Of a stretch of 64,000 nt of DNA, positions 1-6,160 are shown piece by piece. Each line of letters opens with the position of its first letter. Position 1 is the stretch's first letter. Source of the DNA: Chersky-840 sp050011815 (lineage in GTDB: Bacteria > Actinomycetota > Acidimicrobiia > Acidimicrobiales > UBA8190); the NCBI GenBank assembly GCA_050011815.1, contig JBEKIJ010000012.1:26644-90643 (forward strand), written 5' to 3'. The notes beneath the pieces were generated by a model. It was not told where the DNA came from. It saw nothing but the letters and a program-made list of their open reading frames with translations, and ran no database searches. The position numbers and the translations under genes are program-made.

Positions 1-525
1 CGCAAGGGGATGGACGTGTTGATCGAGGCCGCCGCCGCCCTGGTGCCGTCGTTTCCCGATCTCACCGTGGTCATCGGCGGCGCGGGGCGCGACCGGACCC
101 GGCTCGAGGCGCGGGTGCGGGCCAGCGGCGCCCCCGTGCGGATGGTGGGGGCGGTCCCCGACGACGAGCTGGCCCGGTTCTACGGGGTGGCGGACGTGTT
201 CGTGATGGCGTGCCGGGACCGGTGGTTCGGTCTCGAGCAGGAGGGGTTCGGCATCGTCTTCCTGGAGGCCGCGGCGTGCGGGGTGCCACAGGTGGCGGGG
301 CGCAGCGGGGGTGCGGACGAGGCCGTCGTCGACGGCAAGACCGGCCTCGTGGTCGACGACCCCGGCGACTCCGGGCGGGTGGCCGGGGCCCTGCGCCGGC
401 TGCTCACCGACGACGAGCTCCGGCGCCGGATGGGCCGGGCCGCCCGACGGCGGGTGCAGAGGGGCTTCGCGTGGGACTTTCTCGCACATAGGCTGGCCGG
501 CGCCTTGCAGGACGTGGAAGGCTGA
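1..525 (+). CDS. GT4 glycosyltransferase, PimB-like, C-terminal part
   Basis: The frame is open from the left edge, so the N-terminal Rossmann domain lies outside the window. About 174 residues remain, beginning RKGMDVLIEAAA, the usual first strand of the GT-B C-terminal domain. The E-x7-E nucleotide-sugar motif is present as EGFGIVFLE, followed by GVPQVAGRSGGADEAV and an NG-type DGKTGLVV stretch. This spacing, and the CRDRWFGLEQEG loop, resemble the phosphatidylinositol mannosyltransferase PimB' of mycobacteria (from memory), which acts at the inner face of the membrane using GDP-mannose. An SRPBCC protein, a sugar kinase and, further on, a PlsC acyltransferase follow, an order reminiscent of the mycobacterial pimB' region. 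Family call is firm; the sugar and acceptor are inferred. Confidence 0.85.
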   Translation, partial: RKGMDVLIEAAAALVPSFPDLTVVIGGAGRDRTRLEARVRASGAPVRMVGAVPDDELARFYGVADVFVMACRDRWFGLEQEGFGIVFLEAAACGVPQVAGRSGGADEAVVDGKTGLVVDDPGDSGRVAGALRRLLTDDELRRRMGRAARRRVQRGFAWDFLAHRLAGALQDVEG

Positions 526-608
526 ACGCCGCCCACCCCGCCCGAGGCCTGGTGGCGGCGCCGTGGTCGGTGCCCCGCCGGAGCGTGACGACGAACAAAG
601 GAGTGTCT

Positions 609-1058
609 GTGGCGGAACTGGCCACCGAGCGAATGGTCGTCACCGCCACGCCGGAGCAGTGCTTCGCCGTGGTGAGCGACATCGAGCGGTACCCGGAGTG
701 GGCGGCCGACATCAAGCAGGTGGTGATCGAGCGGCGCGACGAGGAGGGCCGACCGGGCGAGGCGACCTTCCGGGCAGGAGCCTTCGGCCGGTCCACCAGC
801 TACACCCTCGCCTACGACTTCTCCAAGGCTCCCCGGATCCTGGCCTGGAAGCAGACCTCGGGCGACCTCACCTCCAAGCTCGACGGGAGCTACCGGTTCG
901 ACGCCGAGGGGGACGGGACCACCGAGGTCACCTACACCCTCGAGGTCGAGCTGCGGGTGCCGCTCCCGGGGTTCATCAAGCGGCGGGCGCAGAGCCGGAT
1001 CATGCATACCGCCCTCGAGGAGTTGAAGGCACGCGTCGAGTCCTCGCTCACGACGTGA
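609..1058 (+). CDS. SRPBCC (START-like) family protein
   Basis: A 149-residue protein with the SRPBCC helix-grip fold pattern: an N-terminal beta strand and helix (PEQCFAVVSDIERYPEW, the hallmark of polyketide-cyclase/Coq10-type members), alternating strands, and a C-terminal helix rich in R and E. Such proteins bind lipids or polyketides in a cavity. The frame is open further upstream to 552, but AAAGGAG at 597-603 sits 5 bases before the GTG at 609, so I start there. It lies 83 bases after the glycosyltransferase and 46 bases before the sugar kinase on the same strand. In mycobacteria a relative (TB16.3) is encoded near pimB', as I recall. The ligand is unknown. Confidence 0.8.
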   Translation: MAELATERMVVTATPEQCFAVVSDIERYPEWAADIKQVVIERRDEEGRPGEATFRAGAFGRSTSYTLAYDFSKAPRILAWKQTSGDLTSKLDGSYRFDAEGDGTTEVTYTLEVELRVPLPGFIKRRAQSRIMHTALEELKARVESSLTT

Positions 1059-1104
1059 GCGCGCCGTCGTCGCTGCCGGCTCCGCCGATGCAGAGGAGGT
1101 CGGC

Positions 1105-2139
1105 GTGGCGAGGGAGGTGACGATCGGGATCGACATGGGGGGCACCAAGGTGCTCGGCCTGGCCGTCGACGACGAAGGGGTCGTGGTCGGCGAGGTGCGG
1201 ATGGCGAGCCCGGGTCGCCGCGTGGCCGTCGACGGCACCGGGGCCGGCGAGGGGGATCCCCAGGACGAGGGCCAACGGTCCGATGTGGTGATCGAGGTGC
1301 TGGCCACGGCGACCGAGCGGCTGTGCGAGCAGGTCGACGCGGAGGTGGCGTCGGTCGGGGTGGGGGCGCCGGGCCTCGTCGACAACACCGGGGTGCTGCG
1401 GTACGCGCCCAACCTGCCGCGGGGCACCGGGCTCGACATCGCCGGCGGGCTCTCGGCGCGCCTGGGGGGCATGCGGACGGTGGTGGACAACGACGCCACC
1501 TGCGCCACGGTGGCGGAGTGGGCCTTCGGAGCCGCCGCCGGTGTCAGCGACGCCGTCATGGTGACGCTCGGCACCGGGATCGGGGGCGGGGTGATCGCCG
1601 GGGGGAACGTGGTGCGGGGGGCCTCGGGGTTCGCGGGGGAGATCGGCCACATGGTGGTCGACCCGACCGGCCCGCCCTGCCCCTGTGGCAAGCGGGGGTG
1701 CTGGGAGCGGTTCGCGTCGGGGAGCGGTCTCGGGCGCCTGGCCCGGGAGGCGGCCCATGCCGGACGTCTCGACGAGGTGGTGGGCCTCGCCGGGGGGGAC
1801 GCCGAGTCGGTGCGGGGGGAGCACGTCCTCATGGCGGCCAAGCAGGGTGACGCCGGGGCCCTGGCCGTGCTCGGAGAGCTGGGGTGGTGGCTGGCGCTCG
1901 GTCTCTCCAACCTCGCCCTGGCCTTGGACCCCACCGTCATGGTCTACGGGGGAGGCCTCGTCGAGACCGTCACGCTCGTGCTCGACAAGGTGCGGATCGC
2001 CTTCGACGAACTGCTCGAGGGCCACGCCTATCGACCCGAGGTGAAGATCCTGCCCGCCCTGTTGGGCGAGCGGGCCGGGGCCATGGGGGCCGCGCTGGTG
2101 GCGCGCGCCGGCGACCGCTACCGGGTCGAGGTGACGTGA
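1105..2139 (+). CDS. ROK family sugar kinase (glucokinase-like)
   Basis: A 344-residue cytosolic kinase of the ROK family, which phosphorylates hexoses with ATP. The N-terminal phosphate motif IGIDMGGTKVLGLAVD is at residues 6-21. The ROK zinc/sugar signature CPCGKRGCWE follows a GEIGHM segment, and the second phosphate loop LGTGIGGGVI is intact. GTG at 1105 is chosen because AGGAGG lies 5 bases upstream (1094-1099). Between strands 2 and 3 there is an acidic, glycine-rich insert (about residues 38-60) that I do not associate with the typical family. Glucose is the likely substrate given the CxCGxxGCxE signature, but N-acetyl sugars or mannose cannot be excluded. It follows the PimB-like and SRPBCC genes in the same direction. 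Confidence 0.85.
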   Translation: MAREVTIGIDMGGTKVLGLAVDDEGVVVGEVRMASPGRRVAVDGTGAGEGDPQDEGQRSDVVIEVLATATERLCEQVDAEVASVGVGAPGLVDNTGVLRYAPNLPRGTGLDIAGGLSARLGGMRTVVDNDATCATVAEWAFGAAAGVSDAVMVTLGTGIGGGVIAGGNVVRGASGFAGEIGHMVVDPTGPPCPCGKRGCWERFASGSGLGRLAREAAHAGRLDEVVGLAGGDAESVRGEHVLMAAKQGDAGALAVLGELGWWLALGLSNLALALDPTVMVYGGGLVETVTLVLDKVRIAFDELLEGHAYRPEVKILPALLGERAGAMGAALVARAGDRYRVEVT

Positions 2140-2202
2140 CCGGGGGCCGAGGGTCGTCCCGGTCGCCGCGGAGCTGACCCTGGCCGCGGGGGGGCGAAGA
2201 CC

Positions 2203-2892
2203 GTGAAGGTGGGGGTCACCCTTCCCACGTTCCGCCATGACGCGTCCGCCGTCGAGGCCGCGCTGCGGGCCGAGGAGGTCGGCCTGGACGGGGTGTTCGT
2301 TTTCGACCATCTGTGGCCGATGGGCGCGCCCGAGCGACCCGCCCTGTCCGCCTTCCCCGTGCTCGGTGCGGTGGCCGCCGCGACGCGCCGGGTCTGCTTC
2401 GGCCCGCTGGTGGCGCGCATCGGGCTCGTCCCCGACGAGGTCCTCGTGGCCGAGCTGGTGTCGCTGGAGACGATGGCGCCGGGACGGCTCATCGCCGGGC
2501 TCGGGACCGGGGACACCAAGAGCGCGCCCGAGAACCTCGCCTACGGGATCGCCTTCGATCCCGCCGACGAGCGGCGGTTGGCCCTGGCCCGGTGTGGCCG
2601 GCACCTGGGCCAGGCCGGTGTGCCGGTGTGGGTGGGAGGTGGGTCGGTCTCCACCGTCGAGGTCGCGCTCGAGATCGGCGCCGCGGTCAACATGTGGGAG
2701 GGCCAGCCCGCCGCGGTGGCCGGTCTCCAGGCGCGCTGCGAGGTGACCTGGGCCGGCCCGGTGGCGGGAGAGGTCCCCCAGATCGCGCAGTGGCTGGAGG
2801 AGGTGGCCGGGGCCGGGGCCACCTGGGCCGTGTGCGCGTGGCCCGAGTCGATCGAGGCCGTGGCCGAGGCGGCCGCCTTCGTGCGCCGGTGA
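2203..2892 (+). CDS. LLM-class (F420-type) oxidoreductase, short form
   Basis: A 229-residue luciferase-like monooxygenase-fold protein. The N-terminus KVGVTLPTFRHDAS and VEAALRAEEVGLDGVFVFDHL match the first beta-alpha units of LLM enzymes, many of which use coenzyme F420 in actinobacteria. TRRVCFGPLVARIGL and PGRLIAGLGTGD are the usual central strands, and PVWVGGGS the strand that often contacts flavin. Family members usually run 280-340 residues; here the region between GLGTGD and VWVGGGS is reduced, so part of the substrate-binding insertion is absent. GTG at 2203 is the only sensible start. It lies between the ROK kinase and an aminotransferase. The reaction is unknown. Confidence 0.75.
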   Translation: MKVGVTLPTFRHDASAVEAALRAEEVGLDGVFVFDHLWPMGAPERPALSAFPVLGAVAAATRRVCFGPLVARIGLVPDEVLVAELVSLETMAPGRLIAGLGTGDTKSAPENLAYGIAFDPADERRLALARCGRHLGQAGVPVWVGGGSVSTVEVALEIGAAVNMWEGQPAAVAGLQARCEVTWAGPVAGEVPQIAQWLEEVAGAGATWAVCAWPESIEAVAEAAAFVRR

Positions 2893-2896
2893 GGCC

Positions 2897-2933
2897 GCCA
2901 TCGGGGTGACGTCGCCATCGGGGTGACGTCGCC
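2897..2933 (+). repeat. 17-bp tandem duplication
   Basis: The unit GCCATCGGGGTGACGTC occurs twice without a gap (2897-2913 and 2914-2930), with the first three bases of a third copy. It lies just after the LLM stop codon and about 25 bases upstream of the -10 element of the aminotransferase. Confidence 0.85.
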
Positions 2934-2954
2934 GGAGGGACAAAGGCCGGGGAC

Positions 2955-2960
2955 TAACCT
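2955..2960 (+). promoter_or_regulatory. -10 element for a leaderless transcript
   Basis: TAACCT fits the actinobacterial -10 pattern TANNNT and ends exactly 6 bases before the ATG at 2967. Transcription would start at or next to the A of the start codon. No Shine-Dalgarno sequence precedes this gene. No good -35 hexamer is visible. Confidence 0.6.
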
Positions 2961-2966
2961 CTCGCG

Positions 2967-4169
2967 ATGGAGTTCCGACGGATCAACGGCCTGCCCCCGT
3001 ACGTTTTCGCGCACATCGAGGCGCTGAAACTGGCGGCCCGTCGAGCCGGTCGCGACGTCGTCGACCTCGGGTTCGGCAACCCGGACCTGCCCTCGCCCGA
3101 TGCCGCGGTCGAGAAGCTGGCCGAGGCCGTCCACAATCCGAAGAACCACCGGTACTCGGCGAGCAAAGGCATCCCCAAGCTCCGCCAGGCGATCGCCGCG
3201 CTCTATCTGCGCAAGTTCGGCGTCGAGCTCGACCCCGACACCGAGGTGGTCACCACCATCGGGGCCAAAGAGGGCATGTCCCATCTCATGTGGGTGCTGC
3301 TCGGCCCCGGCGACAGCGCGCTCGTGCCGTCGCCGTCGTACCCGATCCACATCTACGCCCCGCTCTTCGCCGGCGCCGATGTCCGCCAGGTGCGGTTGGA
3401 ACTGGCCACCAACGTCGACGGGCCCCCGGCGTCCGAAGCCTTCTTCGACAATCTCATGGAGTCGTGGGAGTCGGCCTGGCCCAAGCCGCGCGTGGTGGTG
3501 CTGTCGTTCCCCCACAACCCCACCACGGCGTGTGTCGACCTGGCCTGGATGCAGCGCATCGTCGACTTCGCCCGTGAACACGACATCATCCTGGTGCACG
3601 ACTTCGCCTATGCCGACATCTCCTTCGACGGGTACAAGCCGCCCTCGATCCTCGAGGTCCCCGGGGCCAAGGACGTGGCCGTCGAGCTGTACTCGCTCAC
3701 CAAGTCGTTCTCCATGGCGGGGTGGCGGGTGGCGTTCATGGTGGGCAACGCCGAGATCGTCGCCGCGCTCACCAAGTTGAAGAGCTACCTCGACTACGGC
3801 ACCTTCCAGCCCATCCAGATCGCCGCCATCGTGGCCATGAACGAGGTGCCCGACTACCCCAAGTGGGTCAACGAGAACTACCTGGCCCGGCGCGACGCGC
3901 TGTGCGACGGGCTCAACCGCATCGGGTGGAACCTGACGCCCCCCAAGGGGACCATGTTCGTGTGGGCCCCCATCCCCGAGCCCTACCGGGAGATGGGCTC
4001 GCTCGAGTTCGCCTCGTTCCTCGTGTCAGAGGCCGAGGTGGCCACCTCACCGGGGGTCGGGTTCGGGCCCGGGGGCGACGGCCACGTGCGGTTCGCGCTC
4101 ATCGAGAACGAACAGCGCATCGGCCAGGCCATCCGGAACCTGCGCAAGACCCTCACCAAGTTGCACTGA
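2967..4169 (+). CDS. Class I/II PLP aminotransferase, alanine-transaminase type
   Basis: A 400-residue fold-type I aminotransferase. The substrate-side signature LGFGNPDLPSP is near residue 37, the cofactor-phosphate region GAKEGMSHLM near 98, and the loops SFPHNPTTA, VHDFAYADISFDG and SLTKSFSMAGWR follow in order. The Schiff-base lysine is Lys246 in the last of these. HNPTT and SFSMAGWR are typical of the AlaC/glutamate-pyruvate branch, which moves the amino group between alanine and glutamate; the related LL-diaminopimelate and methionine enzymes are the main alternatives. ATG 2967 lies 6 bases after TAACCT, so the message is probably leaderless. It stands alone on the plus strand, with a convergent gene 30 bases downstream. 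Confidence 0.85.
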   Translation: MEFRRINGLPPYVFAHIEALKLAARRAGRDVVDLGFGNPDLPSPDAAVEKLAEAVHNPKNHRYSASKGIPKLRQAIAALYLRKFGVELDPDTEVVTTIGAKEGMSHLMWVLLGPGDSALVPSPSYPIHIYAPLFAGADVRQVRLELATNVDGPPASEAFFDNLMESWESAWPKPRVVVLSFPHNPTTACVDLAWMQRIVDFAREHDIILVHDFAYADISFDGYKPPSILEVPGAKDVAVELYSLTKSFSMAGWRVAFMVGNAEIVAALTKLKSYLDYGTFQPIQIAAIVAMNEVPDYPKWVNENYLARRDALCDGLNRIGWNLTPPKGTMFVWAPIPEPYREMGSLEFASFLVSEAEVATSPGVGFGPGGDGHVRFALIENEQRIGQAIRNLRKTLTKLH

Positions 4170-4199
4170 GCCGCCGCCACCCGACCGGGTGGGTCCGGC

Positions 4200-4574
4200 T
4201 CAGCGGCCCAGGGCGGCGACCAGGGCGTCGGGGTCTTCGAGGCTCAGGGTGAGCTGTCGGAGGTGGATGGGAATGCCCGTAGCCCAGGCGCGCACCGGGG
4301 GGTCGACGGTGATGGCCAGGAGCCCGGTGGCGGCGCCGTTCACGAGCCAGCGCCCCCGCCAGCCGTGCACGCCGATGCCACCGGGAAACCCTTGGCGGGG
4401 CTCGACGCCGGTGACGTGGTCCACCGGGATCTCGGCGCGAAACGCCCACCCCATGTGGACGCGCAGGGTGCCGCTGTCGAGCTCGACCGTCGAGAACCGG
4501 GGCCCCATGCCCAGTGACGACAGCAGGGGGCGGAACGCGCCGTAGAGGATCTTGAACGAACCGGTGCCGGTCAT
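4200..4574 (-). CDS. Conserved hypothetical protein
   Basis: A 124-residue protein I do not recognise by name. It is rich in beta-strand sequence: RFSTVELDSGTLRVHMGW, AEIPVDHVTGVEP, GRWLVNGAATGLLAITVDPPVRAW and a C-terminal LRQLTLSLEDPDALVAAL that looks like the usual end of PH-like or small beta-barrel proteins seen in actinobacteria. No signal peptide or membrane segment is visible. It begins 15 bases after the stop of the TetR gene and is probably co-transcribed with it. A link with the regulator or the divergent acyltransferase is inference from position only. Confidence 0.65.
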   Translation of the reverse strand: MTGTGSFKILYGAFRPLLSSLGMGPRFSTVELDSGTLRVHMGWAFRAEIPVDHVTGVEPRQGFPGGIGVHGWRGRWLVNGAATGLLAITVDPPVRAWATGIPIHLRQLTLSLEDPDALVAALGR

Positions 4575-4589
4575 AGGTGGGTCAGTGTG

Positions 4590-5207
4590 TCACCGATGAC
4601 CGAGGCGGCGCTGGGCGGCGGCGGGGGAGAGGATGCCCTCGAGGCAGAAGGCCACCGCGGCGGCGCCGGCCTCGTCGGCGGGCCGGCCCTGCTCCAAGAC
4701 GAGCACCCTCGCCAGGCGGTCGGTCACGCCCAGGATGGCGTGGGCCAGTACCAGGGGATCGTCGCGGCGGATCATGTTGGCGGCGATGCCCGCCTTCACA
4801 TGGGGCAGGGCATCGGCCACCGCCTGCTCCTCACCCTGGCGGATGAGGGGGGCGAAGCGCTCTTCGGTCCGGGCGAACTCGAGGAGCACGAAGAGATGGC
4901 GGTTGGCGTCGAGCCATTGCACCGAGGCCATGATGCCCGCCTCGATCCGGCGCACGGGATCGGGCTCGTCCGCGATGGCCTGGCGCTGGGTGCGACGGAG
5001 GTCGCGTTGCGCGTCGGTCAGGATCTGCCGGAGCAGCTCCTCTTTGGAGGCGAAGTACCAGTAGAAGACGCCCTTGGCCACACCGAGGCCGTCGACGATG
5101 TCGGTGACCGAGGTGGGGTGGTATCCCTGGGAGGCGAAGCGCCGGGCGGCGTAGTCGAGGAGCTCGAGCCGGCGCCGCTGTCCCCGTGCGGTCAACCGGC
5201 GTGCCAT
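4590..5207 (-). CDS. TetR family transcriptional regulator
   Basis: A 205-residue one-component regulator. The N-terminal helix-turn-helix is typical: LLDYAARRFASQGYHPTSVTDIVDGLGVAKGVFYWYFASKEELL, with the F-Y-W-Y-F end of the recognition helix at about residues 48-52 (FYWYF). The C-terminal ligand domain has the usual helical pattern but gives no clue to the ligand. The ATG at 5207 sits 7 bases after TAGCGT, a -10-like hexamer, so the message is likely leaderless. The gene is divergent from plsC with 89 bases between, and a perfect TGCACA-N3-TGTGCA palindrome lies in that gap. Autoregulation and control of plsC are inferred from that arrangement. Confidence 0.9.
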   Translation of the reverse strand: MARRLTARGQRRRLELLDYAARRFASQGYHPTSVTDIVDGLGVAKGVFYWYFASKEELLRQILTDAQRDLRRTQRQAIADEPDPVRRIEAGIMASVQWLDANRHLFVLLEFARTEERFAPLIRQGEEQAVADALPHVKAGIAANMIRRDDPLVLAHAILGVTDRLARVLVLEQGRPADEAGAAAVAFCLEGILSPAAAQRRLGHR

Positions 5208-5214
5208 CGGGGAG

Positions 5215-5220
5215 ACGCTA
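5215..5220 (-). promoter_or_regulatory. -10 element for the TetR gene
   Basis: Read on the minus strand this is TAGCGT, ending 7 bases before the ATG at 5207. It fits TANNNT and implies a leaderless or nearly leaderless message. Confidence 0.55.
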
Positions 5221-5246
5221 CAGGTGGTGTCGGTCGGGGTACGGGG

Positions 5247-5261
5247 TGCACATGTTGTGCA
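5247..5261. promoter_or_regulatory. Candidate TetR operator
   Basis: A perfect inverted repeat TGCACA-TGT-TGTGCA lies between the divergent TetR and plsC starts. It sits just upstream of where the -35 of the plsC promoter would be (-10 at 5285-5290) and about 27 bases upstream of the TetR -10. Such spacing suits a repressor controlling both directions. Binding is inferred. Confidence 0.5.
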
Positions 5262-5284
5262 TTTCGCCGAACCACATGGCGCGC

Positions 5285-5290
5285 TACCCT
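5285..5290 (+). promoter_or_regulatory. -10 element for plsC
   Basis: TACCCT fits TANNNT and ends exactly 6 bases before the GTG at 5297. This supports GTG 5297, rather than ATG 5276, as the start of the acyltransferase. Confidence 0.6.
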
Positions 5291-5296
5291 TTGGGC

Positions 5297-6070
5297 GTGG
5301 CCTACTGGGTGATGAAGGTCCTGCTCAGCCCCGTCTTCTACCTCCTGTGGCGCATCAAGGTCGAAGGGCGCGAGCACGTTCCCGCCACCGGGCCGGTGAT
5401 CCTGGCGCCCAACCACGTGACGTTCCTGGACTCCATGTTCCTCCCCCTCGTGTTGCGCCGGCGCGTCACCTTCGTGGCCAAGGCGGAGTACTTCGACTCG
5501 TGGAAGACGGCGTGGTTCTTCCGCGCCGCGGGGCAGATCCCCATGCGGCGCGAGGGCGGGAGCGCCTCGGAGCGGGCCCTGGCCGCGGCCCGCGACGTCC
5601 TCAAAGAAGGCAGGGTGCTCGGGATCTACCCCGAGGGCACGCGGTCGCCCGACGGGCGGCTGTACCGGGGCCACACCGGGGCGGCCCGGCTGGCGCTCGG
5701 GTGCGGGGCCACCATCGTCCCGGTGGGACTGGTGGGAACGTCTCTCGTCCAGCCCCCGGGTTCCAACCGGCCCCGGTTGTTCAAGAAGGTGACGGTGCGC
5801 TTCGGGGCCCCTCTCGACCTGTCGCGCTTCGAGGGCGAGGCGGCCGGCGACCCGCTCATGCTGCGGGCCGCCACCGACGAGCTCATGTTCGAGATCCGCA
5901 ACCTGTCGGGACAGAGCTACGTCGACCGGTACGCCAAACGCCACAACGTCGTGGGGGGTTCCGACGTGGCGCGCGTCCACGCCTCGACCAACGGCGACGG
6001 TTACGGGGACGCCCCCGTGTCGTCCCGCACGCCCCAGCACGCCGGCGCCACGTCGGAGCCCGCCGCCTGA
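5297..6070 (+). CDS. plsC: 1-acyl-sn-glycerol-3-phosphate acyltransferase (PlsC family)
   Basis: A 257-residue membrane-associated acyltransferase that makes phosphatidic acid or a related acylated lipid. The N-terminus WVMKVLLSPVFYLLWRIKV is a membrane-binding hydrophobic helix. All four LPLAT blocks are visible: NHVTFLDSMF (block I, normally H-x4-D), GQIPMRREGG (block II), IYPEGTRSPDGRL (block III) and IVPVGLVGT (block IV). The last 60 residues are low-complexity and hydrophilic. GTG 5297 is preferred because TACCCT lies 6 bases upstream; ATG 5276 in the same frame is the alternative. It is divergent from the TetR gene. Mycobacteria encode a PlsC-like protein near pimB', which fits the first 6 kb here. 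Exact acceptor lipid is not known. Confidence 0.88.
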   Translation: MAYWVMKVLLSPVFYLLWRIKVEGREHVPATGPVILAPNHVTFLDSMFLPLVLRRRVTFVAKAEYFDSWKTAWFFRAAGQIPMRREGGSASERALAAARDVLKEGRVLGIYPEGTRSPDGRLYRGHTGAARLALGCGATIVPVGLVGTSLVQPPGSNRPRLFKKVTVRFGAPLDLSRFEGEAAGDPLMLRAATDELMFEIRNLSGQSYVDRYAKRHNVVGGSDVARVHASTNGDGYGDAPVSSRTPQHAGATSEPAA

Positions 6071-6095
6071 ACCCGCCGCCTGAACCCGCCGCCTG
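6059..6095 (+). repeat. 13-bp tandem repeat at the plsC stop codon
   Basis: The unit CCCGCCGCCTGAA is present at 6059-6071 and 6072-6084, with a partial third copy at 6085-6095. The first copy contains the plsC stop codon TGA, so the extra copies add further in-register TGA codons after it rather than lengthening the protein. Confidence 0.8.
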
Positions 6096-6160
6096 GGCTC
6101 AGGGTCGCCCGGTCGAGCGGCGTCGGGCCCGGCCACGCGCGCACGTGGTGAGAACGCCGG

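Noticed and set aside
180..1940. Long open frames on the strand opposite clear genes, for example 180-1940, 14100-16955, 18957-20486 and 52466-55534
   Set aside because: They are shadows of real GC-rich genes. Their products are low-complexity and rich in Arg, Pro, His and Gly, with no known domain.
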